Shown one piece after another: positions 32,756 to 40,079 of a stretch of DNA of 64,000 bases. The position numbers were made by a program, and so were the translations under genes. The notes beneath the pieces were generated by a model, which did no database searches, was not told the origin of the DNA, and was given only the letters and a program-made list of their open reading frames with translations. The number at the start of each line of letters is the position of its first letter. Position 1 is the stretch's first letter. This DNA is from JAKAWQ01 sp963745975. GTDB lineage: Bacteria > Pseudomonadota > Alphaproteobacteria > Acetobacterales > Acetobacteraceae. The DNA lies in the NCBI GenBank assembly GCA_963745975.1, contig CAVUZJ010000018.1:266130-330129 (forward strand), in the 5' to 3' direction.

Positions 32756-33519
32756 AGACGGAGCGTCTCTGGCCCTTCACGGTGGCGACGGCGGCGATCC
32801 TGTTCGCGGCCTGGACCGCGGCGAGCGCGCTCAACCTCGTGAACCCGCTCTTCCTGCCCGGGCCCGGCCTCCTTTTCTCGAGCTTCCTCGATCTGCTGCT
32901 CAACGGCTACAAGGGCTATTCGCTGCCGGCGCATATCGGCATCAGCCTGATGCGCGTGCTCCTCGGGTTCGGATCGGGCGCGATCGTCGGCACGCTGATC
33001 GGGCTCGGCATGGGTGCGGCGCCGCTCTTCGATGCGTTCGCCGCGCCGTTCGTCGAGTTCCTGCGGCCGCTGCCGCAGCTTGCGTACCTGGTGCTGCTGA
33101 TCGTCTGGTTCGGGATCGGCGAGACGTCGAAGATCGTGCTCCTGTTCCTGACGGCCCTGCCGGTGGCGGCGATCGCCGCGCGCGACGGCGTGCGCAACGT
33201 GCCGCTCCAGCGCATCCAGGCGGCGCGGGCGCTCGGCGCGAACCGCGCCCAGATTTTCCGCCACGTGATCTTCCCCTCCGCGCTGCCGGAGATCTTCATC
33301 GGCGCGCGGCTCGCGGTGGGCATCGTCTACGCGACGCTGATCGCCGCCGAGATCATCGCCGGCAGCGACGGCATCGGCTGGTTGGTGTTCGATGCGGGGC
33401 GGTTCCTTCGTTCCGATTACGTCTTCGTCGGCGTGCTGCTGATCGGGCTCATGGGGCTCGGCCTCGACTTCACCCTGCGCACGATCGAGCGAAAAATCGT
33501 CCACTGGGCCGGAAAGTGA
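32752..33519 (+). CDS. ABC transporter permease, TauC/SsuC type (second of two)
   Basis: 255 residues, same family as its upstream neighbour (ARALGANRAQIFRHVIFPSALP, GSDGIGWLVFDAGRFLRSD) but diverged, with a shorter N-terminus. The GTG start overlaps the first permease's stop. Two distinct permeases in one operon suggest a heterodimeric channel. The binding protein follows. Confidence 0.88.
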   Translation: MKTERLWPFTVATAAILFAAWTAASALNLVNPLFLPGPGLLFSSFLDLLLNGYKGYSLPAHIGISLMRVLLGFGSGAIVGTLIGLGMGAAPLFDAFAAPFVEFLRPLPQLAYLVLLIVWFGIGETSKIVLLFLTALPVAAIAARDGVRNVPLQRIQAARALGANRAQIFRHVIFPSALPEIFIGARLAVGIVYATLIAAEIIAGSDGIGWLVFDAGRFLRSDYVFVGVLLIGLMGLGLDFTLRTIERKIVHWAGK

Positions 33520-33554
33520 CGGACCGGCCACAACACAAGAACGGGAGACAGACA

Positions 33555-34586
33555 ATGAGCAAAGGGAAGCATTTCGACCGGCGCACGCTGTTGGCCGCCG
33601 GGATCGGGCTCGGCGCGGGCACCGCGCTGGCGCGCGGCGCACGGGCCGCGGCGCCGCCGCAGGCGCGGATCGGCTACTTCGTCGAAACGAAGCCCACGAT
33701 GATCGCCAAGTCGCTCGGCTGGTTCGCCGATGCGATGAAGACCAAGACCGTGTGGCACGAGATGGGGACCGGCGCGGAGATCAATACCGGGATCGCCGCG
33801 GGCGGGCTCGATTTCGGCCTGGCCATCGGCTCCTCGCCGGTCGCCGCGGGCATCGCCGAGGGCCTCGGCTACCAGCTGATCGGGATGGTGGACAATATCG
33901 GTCCCGCCGAGGAGATGACGGTACGCGCCGCGGCGAACATCACGAAGCCCGCCGACTTCATCGGCAAGAAGGTGGGGACGCCGTTCGGATCGACCTCGCA
34001 CTTCCGGCTGATGGGGTTTCTCGCCGTCAATCACCTGAGCCAGAGCCAGGTGACGGTGCTCGACATGAGCCCGGAGCAGATCGTCGCGGCCTGGAAGCGC
34101 GGCGATATCGACGCCGCCTATGTGTGGAGCCCAGCGAAAGCCGAGATCCTCGCCGATGGCGGGAAGGTGTACGAGACCTACAAGGAGCTGGACGCGGACG
34201 GCTACGTCATCGCCGATCTCATCGTCGTCCGCACGGCGTTCGGGCAGCGCTATCCGGACGCGGTGGCGGGGTTCCTTTCCGCCTACGGCAAGGCGCTCGA
34301 TCTTTACGTCACCGATCCGGACAAGGCGGCGGGGATCGTCGCCCAGGCCGCCGGCGTGAGCGCGGCCGTCGCCAAAAGCAATCTTGCCGAATACGACTTC
34401 GTGAGCCTCAAGGACCAGCTTACCCCCGAGTGGCTTGGCCCGCCCGGCCATCCGGGCAAGTTCGCCTCCGTGCTGCACGGCACCGCCGAGTTCCTGGTGC
34501 GGCAAAAGAGCATCCGCACGGCCCCGCCGCTCGCGACATTCGCCGCCGCGATCAATACGAGCTACCTGGCGAAGGTCGTTGGCTGA
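33555..34586 (+). CDS. ABC transporter substrate-binding protein, TauA-like
   Basis: 343 residues with a Tat-type signal (RRTLLAAGIGLGAGTALA, cleavage near ARAAA). The mature protein follows the TauA pattern: NTGIAAGGLDFGLAIGSSP, GKKVGTPFGSTSHFRLM, and PEQIVAAWKRGDIDAAYVW. TauA binds taurine; related proteins bind other sulfonates, pyrimidines or aromatic acids. The start at 33555 is selected for GGGAGA upstream; an in-frame GTG at 33516 overlaps the permease stop. The substrate is uncertain. Confidence 0.88.
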   Translation: MSKGKHFDRRTLLAAGIGLGAGTALARGARAAAPPQARIGYFVETKPTMIAKSLGWFADAMKTKTVWHEMGTGAEINTGIAAGGLDFGLAIGSSPVAAGIAEGLGYQLIGMVDNIGPAEEMTVRAAANITKPADFIGKKVGTPFGSTSHFRLMGFLAVNHLSQSQVTVLDMSPEQIVAAWKRGDIDAAYVWSPAKAEILADGGKVYETYKELDADGYVIADLIVVRTAFGQRYPDAVAGFLSAYGKALDLYVTDPDKAAGIVAQAAGVSAAVAKSNLAEYDFVSLKDQLTPEWLGPPGHPGKFASVLHGTAEFLVRQKSIRTAPPLATFAAAINTSYLAKVVG

Positions 34587-35379
34587 AACGAGCTTCCAGG
34601 CGGCGGAGTTCGTGCGCTTCGCCGAGGTTTCGATGGTGTTCGGGGATGGCGCGGCTGCGGTGCAGGCGCTCGAGGGGATCTCGCTTTCCTTCGCCAGGGG
34701 TGACTTCGTCTGCATCGTCGGCCCCTCGGGCTGCGGCAAGACCACGCTGCTGCAGACGCTCGCCGGCTTCCTCCATCCCTCCGCCGGCGAGGTCTCGGTC
34801 GACGGCCGCAAGATCACCGGGCCCGGGCCGGATCGCGGCGTGGTGTTCCAGCAGCCCGCGCTCTTTCCCTGGCGCACGGTGGAGGCGAACGCGGGATTCG
34901 GCCCGGAGATGCGCGGCGTCGATGCGGCGCGCCGCCGTGCTCGCGTCCAGACCTGGCTCGCCCGCGTCGGGCTCACCGAGTTCCGCCGCCGCTATCCCTA
35001 CGAGCTTTCGGGCGGCATGCAGCAGCGGCTCGCGATCGTGCGCGCGCTCGTCAACGAGCCGGTGCTGCTGCTGATGGACGAGCCCTTCGGGGCGCTCGAT
35101 GCGCTGACGCGGGAGAAGATGCAGGAGGAGCTGCACGCGGTGTGGCGCACGAGCGGGATGACCGTGCTCTTCATCACCCACAGCGTCGAGGAAGCCGTCT
35201 ATCTCGGCACCGAGGTGGTTGTGATGTCGCCGCGGCCGGGGCGGATCATCGAGCGTATTGCGGCCCCGTTCGCCCGGCAGGACGGCGAGCGCGATATCCG
35301 CGCGATCAAGTCGAGCGCTGCGTTCGTTGCGATGCGCGAGCGCATCCTCGGCCTCATCTGGGGAATGGCGGAGGGCTGA
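34579..35379 (+). CDS. ABC transporter ATP-binding protein, TauB/SsuB type
   Basis: About 266 residues from a TTG overlapping the binding-protein stop; GTG at 34612 is an alternative start. Walker A GPSGCGKTT, GVVFQQPALFPWRTVEAN (family Q-loop), signature LSGGMQQRLAIVRAL, Walker B LLLMDEPFGALD and the H-loop THSVEEAVYLG are all intact. Powers the two preceding permeases from the cytosol. Ends just before an 18-bp tandem repeat. Confidence 0.88.
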   Translation: MAETSFQAAEFVRFAEVSMVFGDGAAAVQALEGISLSFARGDFVCIVGPSGCGKTTLLQTLAGFLHPSAGEVSVDGRKITGPGPDRGVVFQQPALFPWRTVEANAGFGPEMRGVDAARRRARVQTWLARVGLTEFRRRYPYELSGGMQQRLAIVRALVNEPVLLLMDEPFGALDALTREKMQEELHAVWRTSGMTVLFITHSVEEAVYLGTEVVVMSPRPGRIIERIAAPFARQDGERDIRAIKSSAAFVAMRERILGLIWGMAEG

Positions 35380-35380
35380 G

Positions 35381-35434
35381 GCGGTCGCGCCGCCCGCAGC
35401 GGTCGCACCGCCCGCAGCGGTCGCACCGCCCGCA
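35381..35434. repeat. Three tandem 18-bp repeats with internal hairpin
   Basis: The unit GCGGTCGCACCGCCCGCA occurs three times in a row (first copy with one G for A). Each unit contains GCGGT-CGC-ACCGC, able to form a small hairpin. It begins 2 bp after the transporter ATPase stop and ends 20 bp before putA. Possible terminator cluster or replication-slippage repeat. Confidence 0.6.
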
Positions 35435-35454
35435 GCGGCGTGCCAGAATGAGCG

Positions 35455-38400
35455 ATGCCTGACGCGCCGCCGCCCGTAACGATGCCCGATCGCAGCGCGA
35501 TGCGCGCGCTGCACCGCGCGGCCGAGGCCGAGGTGCTGGCCCCACTCCTCGCGGCGGCGACGCCCGCGCCGGAGATCGCGGGGCGGATCGAGGCGCGGGC
35601 GAAGAGCCTGGTGCGGGCGGCGCGAGCTTCCTATCGACCCGGCGCGGATGTCAGCGGCTTCCTCCGCGAGTTCGGCCTCGGCACGGCCGAAGGCGTGGCC
35701 CTGCTTTGCTTGGCCGAGGCGCTGCTGCGCATTCCCGACGCGGCGACCGCGGACCGGCTGATCGAGGAGCGCATCGGCGGGCCCGACTGGGAGGCGCATC
35801 TCGGCCGGGCCGACAGCCTCGCGGTGAACGCCTCCGCCTTCGCCTTCATGCTGAGCGGACGGGTGCTGGCGAACAACGCCGACGGGGCAGGCAAGGCGAT
35901 GGGGCGGATGGTGCGCCGGCTCGGCGAGCCGGTGATTCGTGCCGCGCTGCGTAGGGGCATGCGCGTGCTGGCGCGCCAGTTCGTGCTCGGCCGGACGATC
36001 GGCGAGGCGCTCGGCCGCGCCGACGCCGGGGGGCGCGCCGGTGCCGGGGACGGCAAGCGCTGGCGCTACAGCTTCGACATGCTGGGCGAGGCGGCCAAGA
36101 CGATGGCGGACGCCGAGCGCTACCAGCGCTCCTACGAGGCGGCGATCGGCGCGATCGGCAGGGCATCCGCCGGCCGCGGGCCGGTCGAAGGGCCGGGGAT
36201 CTCGGTCAAGCTTTCGGCGCTGCATCCCCGCTACGAGCCCTTGCAGGAGGCGCGCTGCGTGCCGGCGCTGATCGCCTCGCTCGGCCGGCTCGCGCGCGCG
36301 GCCAAGGAGGCGGGCATCGGGCTCACCGTGGACGCCGAGGAAGCGGAGCGGCTGGAGATCAGCCTCGACATCTTCGCTGCCGTGCTCGCCGATCCCGCGC
36401 TCGAGGGCTGGGACGGGCTCGGGCTCGCCGTGCAGGCGTACCAGAAGCGCGCGCTCGCCGTGATCGACTGGGTGGCCGGGATCGCCGGCGCGCATCGCGT
36501 GCCGGTGCGGCTGGTGAAGGGCGCCTATTGGGACACCGAGATCAAGCTCGCCCAGATCCAGGGCCATCCCGACTATCCGGTGTTCACCCGCAAGGCGGCG
36601 ACCGACGTTTCCTGGCTCGCCGTCGCGCGGCGAATGCTGGCACTTCCTGCGATCCGCCCGGCCTTCGCCACGCATAACGCCCATTCGCTCGCGACCATCC
36701 TCGAGCTTGCCGAGCCGGGGCGCTTCGAGATGCAGCGGCTGCACGGGATGGGCGAGCCGCTCTACGAAGGCGTGGTGGGGCCGGACTGCCCCGTGCGCGT
36801 CTATGCGCCGGTCGGGACCCACGAGGATCTGCTCGCCTACCTCGTCCGCCGGCTGCTCGAGAACGGGGCCAACACGAGCTTCGTGCATCGGCTGGTCGAT
36901 CCCGCGGTGCCGGAGGATGCGGTGATCGCAGATCCGGTCGCGCGGCTCCGCACCTCCGGGCTCGCTCCCAATCCGCGCATTCCGCTGCCTGGCGATCTCT
37001 ATCCCGACCGCCGCAACTCGGCCGGGCTCGATCTCGCCGACCGGGCCATAGCACCTGCCGTGCTGGCGGCGATCCGGGCCGCGGGCGGGACCGAATTCTC
37101 GCTCTCCGGCGAGGGGCCGGCGCGCGAGATCCGCGACCCGGCGGACCGGCGGCGGCTGGTTGGGGTCGCGCACGATGCGAGCCCGGGCGAGATCGAGGCG
37201 GCGCTCGGCCGGCTTGCGCGCGGCTGGCGCGAATGGGATCGCGCGGGCGGGGCGGCGCGGGCGGCGATTCTCGAGCGCGCGGCGGACCGGATCGAGGCGG
37301 ACCGCGCCGCCTTTCTCTACCTGCTCGCGCGCGAGGCCGGGCGGACGCTCGCGGACGGGATCGCCGAGTTGCGCGAGGCGGCCGACTTCCTCCGCTATTA
37401 CGCGCTTCGGGCGCGTGAGGATTTCTCGTCCCCGCGCGAGCTGCCGGGCCCGACGGGGGAGCGGAACACCTGGCAACTGGGCGGGCGTGGGGTGTTTGCG
37501 GCGATCTCGCCCTGGAACTTTCCCCTTTCCATCTTCGTGGGCCAGGTGGCGGCGGCGCTCGCTTCCGGCAACGCGGTGGCGGCGAAACCGGCCGAGCAGA
37601 CGCCCCTGGTGGCGGCGCGCGCGATTGCGCATCTGCGGGAGGCGGGCGTTCCCGAGACGGCACTGGCGCTACTCCCGGGCGATGGGCCCGGCGTCGGCGC
37701 GGCGCTGATCCGCGATCCACGCATCGGAGGCGTCGCCTTCACCGGCGGGACCGAGACCGCGCGGGCGATCGCCGTGGCACTTGCCGCGCGCCCGGGCCCG
37801 ATCGTGCCGCTGATCGCGGAGACGGGCGGGGTGAACGCGATGGTAGTGGATAGCTCCGCCCTTGCCGAGCAGGTGGTGACGGACGTGCTGGCGAGCGCCT
37901 TCGGCTCGGCCGGTCAGCGCTGCTCCGCGCTCCGCCTTCTCTGCCTCCAGGAGGAGATCGCCGATCGCGTGCTCACGATGCTTGGCGGCGCGCTCGAGAT
38001 CCTGGCGATCGGCGATCCGCTCGACCCCGCGACCGATATCGGCCCGGTGATCGACGAGGATGCGCGGCGCGCACTTTCGACCTATGCGGACGGTATGGGA
38101 AAACCTCTGTTCTGTACATCCCTTCCTCCAGAGACTGCGCACGGCTCCTTCTTCGCCCCGCGCGCCTGCCTGCTCGGCGACGCCGGGGAACTGCGGACAG
38201 AGGTGTTCGGGCCGGTGCTGCACGTGGTGCGCTACGCGGCGGACCGGCTCGAGGGAATGCTCGACGCGATCGCGGGCAACGGGTTCGGCCTCACGCTCGG
38301 CGTGCACAGCCGAATCGAGAGCGTGCAGCGGCGGATTCTCGAGCGGCTTCCGGTCGGCAATTCTTACGTGAACCGCAACCAGATCGGCGCGGTGGTCGGC

Positions 38401-38553
38401 GTGCAGCCGTTCGGCGGGCGCGGGCTTTCCGGCACCGGACCCAAGGCCGGCGGGCCGATCACGCTCTTCCGTTTCGCCGAGGAGCGCTCGGTTGCCGTCA
38501 ATACCGCGGCGGCCGGCGGCAACGCTGCCCTCTTCGCCGCGGACGAGACGTGA
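35455..38553 (+). CDS. putA: Bifunctional proline dehydrogenase / glutamate semialdehyde dehydrogenase
   Basis: 1032 residues. The FAD-dependent proline dehydrogenase barrel (about 130-460) carries RLVKGAYWDTEIK and FATHNAHSLATI. The aldehyde dehydrogenase domain (about 520-1010) carries ISPWNFPLSIFVGQVAAAL and the catalytic cysteine in SAGQRCSALR (about residue 823). There is no N-terminal ribbon-helix-helix domain, so it is the short, non-regulatory PutA form found in alphaproteobacteria. It oxidises proline to glutamate with substrate channelling, peripheral to the inner membrane. No putP or putR is adjacent. Confidence 0.95.
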   Translation: MPDAPPPVTMPDRSAMRALHRAAEAEVLAPLLAAATPAPEIAGRIEARAKSLVRAARASYRPGADVSGFLREFGLGTAEGVALLCLAEALLRIPDAATADRLIEERIGGPDWEAHLGRADSLAVNASAFAFMLSGRVLANNADGAGKAMGRMVRRLGEPVIRAALRRGMRVLARQFVLGRTIGEALGRADAGGRAGAGDGKRWRYSFDMLGEAAKTMADAERYQRSYEAAIGAIGRASAGRGPVEGPGISVKLSALHPRYEPLQEARCVPALIASLGRLARAAKEAGIGLTVDAEEAERLEISLDIFAAVLADPALEGWDGLGLAVQAYQKRALAVIDWVAGIAGAHRVPVRLVKGAYWDTEIKLAQIQGHPDYPVFTRKAATDVSWLAVARRMLALPAIRPAFATHNAHSLATILELAEPGRFEMQRLHGMGEPLYEGVVGPDCPVRVYAPVGTHEDLLAYLVRRLLENGANTSFVHRLVDPAVPEDAVIADPVARLRTSGLAPNPRIPLPGDLYPDRRNSAGLDLADRAIAPAVLAAIRAAGGTEFSLSGEGPAREIRDPADRRRLVGVAHDASPGEIEAALGRLARGWREWDRAGGAARAAILERAADRIEADRAAFLYLLAREAGRTLADGIAELREAADFLRYYALRAREDFSSPRELPGPTGERNTWQLGGRGVFAAISPWNFPLSIFVGQVAAALASGNAVAAKPAEQTPLVAARAIAHLREAGVPETALALLPGDGPGVGAALIRDPRIGGVAFTGGTETARAIAVALAARPGPIVPLIAETGGVNAMVVDSSALAEQVVTDVLASAFGSAGQRCSALRLLCLQEEIADRVLTMLGGALEILAIGDPLDPATDIGPVIDEDARRALSTYADGMGKPLFCTSLPPETAHGSFFAPRACLLGDAGELRTEVFGPVLHVVRYAADRLEGMLDAIAGNGFGLTLGVHSRIESVQRRILERLPVGNSYVNRNQIGAVVGVQPFGGRGLSGTGPKAGGPITLFRFAEERSVAVNTAAAGGNAALFAADET

Positions 38554-38743
38554 GCGCTGATCGGCGGCCTTCAAATATTCGAGATCGGCTCTCTCAACCG
38601 TGGCAGGCCGCTTGCCTTCATTGCTAATTCATCTGTCGAGCGGAACATTCGCCTCGCGAATCCCGTTGCCGGCGTCAGAAAAGCGGCCGATTCGCGTCCC
38701 GGCCAAGGGGAGGTGGCGTCCTCAACGGATGGGAGATTCCGTC

Positions 38744-38962
38744 GTGGTTCACCTCGTTCTGATCTTCTGCCTCGCCACTTCGCCCAACAGTTGCAAGCAG
38801 GTCCACGCACCTTTCGGACAGCCCTATGCCTCGATGATGGGCTGCATGATAGAGGCCGAGTTCGTTGCCTCCGACATGCTGCGGGACCGGCTGGATTTGC
38901 AAGGCTATCGGCTGGCACGCTGGCGCTGCACCGAAGCCGGCTCCGGCGGCACGCCGCTGTAG
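38744..38962 (+). CDS. Small four-cysteine protein, copy A
   Basis: 72 residues from a GTG that aligns exactly with the ATG of copy B downstream; both have a GGAGATT-type ribosome-binding site. An N-terminal hydrophobic strand (LVLIFCLA) is followed by cysteines at 9, 17, 34 and 62 and the block DRLDLQGYRLA-W-R-C. By hand count it is identical to copy B at 48 of 72 positions with no gaps. No known function; two disulfides or a metal site are possible. It lies downstream of putA with 190 bp between, in which nothing else was recognised. Confidence 0.65.
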   Translation: MVHLVLIFCLATSPNSCKQVHAPFGQPYASMMGCMIEAEFVASDMLRDRLDLQGYRLARWRCTEAGSGGTPL

Positions 38963-39142
38963 AGCGGCCCGCGCCGGGCGCGGCCGCGATTCCCGGCAAG
39001 GATTCCAAAACCACCGCTTCCCATCGGCGGTCATTGACCTATTTGAACTAAGGGGAGGGAGCGGCGCGGCCGGCCTGCCGGGGCGTCCTGCCGGTTTGGG
39101 CGCGGCGGGAGAAGCGTGCGCCGCCTACCGGAGATTGACCCC

Positions 39143-39361
39143 ATGGTTGAGCTCGTTCTCATCTTCTGCCTCGCCGGTTCCGGAGCAAGCTGCAAGAGCG
39201 TGCGCCCGCCGTACGAGCAGCCCTACGCCTCGATGGAGGCGTGCCTGATGCAGGCCGAGCAGGTCGCCTCGCAGCAGCTCAGCGACCGGCTGGACCTCCA
39301 GGGCTATCGCCTGGCAGGCTGGCGCTGCATCTCAGGCGGCTCGGCCGGAACCCCGACCTGA
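39143..39361 (+). CDS. Small four-cysteine protein, copy B
   Basis: 72 residues, MVELVLIFCLAGSGASCK, tandem paralogue of copy A with cysteines 9, 17, 34 and 62 in the same places. GGAG stands 9 nt before the ATG. Strong conservation of C-terminal residues (DRLDLQGYRLAGWRC, GTP) against divergence between 19 and 25 suggests a folded core under selection. The hydrophobic N-terminus is too short for a clear signal peptide. Function unknown. The 180 bp between the copies hold no further gene. Confidence 0.7.
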   Translation: MVELVLIFCLAGSGASCKSVRPPYEQPYASMEACLMQAEQVASQQLSDRLDLQGYRLAGWRCISGGSAGTPT

Positions 39362-39413
39362 GGTTTCGCACTCGCGCGAGACGGTCGAGGCGGGCCGGGC
39401 AGGAGGAATTCCC

Positions 39414-39926
39414 ATGGACGGAGCCGAGCTTCGCGCCCTTCAGGCGCCGCTGAAAACCCGCTACCGCGAGGCGCCCGAGACCGCGCGGGTGCCGGCGCGG
39501 GCGGAGGCCGTGCTCGATTTCGCGCGCGTCGCGTGCGCGGTCGCCGCGGGCGGGCGGACGGTCACCGCCGGGCTGCATCCCGCCGCGGGCGGCGACGGCG
39601 CCCTTGCCTGTTCGGCGGATATGCTGCTCGCCGCACTCGCCGCCTGCGCCGGGGTCACGCTCACGGCGGTGGCGAGCGCCATGGGCCTGGCGGTGCGCGC
39701 GGGCCGGATCATTGCCGAAGGGGTGTGGGATGCGCGCGGCACGCTTGGCGTGGACCGGAACGTGCCGGTCGGGCTCACCGAAATCACCCTGACGTTCGAG
39801 CTCGACACCGACGCCGAACCGGCGGCGCTCGACCGGCTCGTGGCGAGCACCGAGCGCTACTGCGTCATCCTCCAGACATTGCGAACACCGCCCCGTGTTT
39901 CGCTGGTGTCGAAGCGCCCAAATTAA
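39414..39926 (+). CDS. OsmC family protein
   Basis: 170 residues. The two redox cysteines of the OsmC/Ohr fold are present: Cys78 in LLAALAACAGVTL and Cys150 in STERYCVILQTL. The beta-barrel start (GLHPAAGGDGALACSADMLL) is typical. Members are thiol peroxidases against organic hydroperoxides, cytosolic, homodimeric. This looks like the general OsmC-like branch rather than Ohr. Monocistronic. Confidence 0.85.
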   Translation: MDGAELRALQAPLKTRYREAPETARVPARAEAVLDFARVACAVAAGGRTVTAGLHPAAGGDGALACSADMLLAALAACAGVTLTAVASAMGLAVRAGRIIAEGVWDARGTLGVDRNVPVGLTEITLTFELDTDAEPAALDRLVASTERYCVILQTLRTPPRVSLVSKRPN

Positions 39927-40079
39927 CGTTACATTGATAAGTCCCGCCTCATTCTCCTCTTGCGATAGGGGCAGGTCTGTCCGCATGGGAGCGGGCGGCC
40001 ATTGGAGGAGAATGCCTCGCTTCCTGCATGACGTGCCGGTTGTTTCACGGGCGCCGCGGCGGCCCCGGGGCGGCGGCTG

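Noticed and set aside
35381..35434. CRISPR array
   Set aside because: The 18-bp units are directly adjacent with no spacers, and there are no cas genes.
34552..37632. 1026-codon - strand frame opposite putA and the TauB-like gene
   Set aside because: Opposite strand to two well-conserved enzymes, with no recognisable domain and His/Arg/Pro-rich composition.
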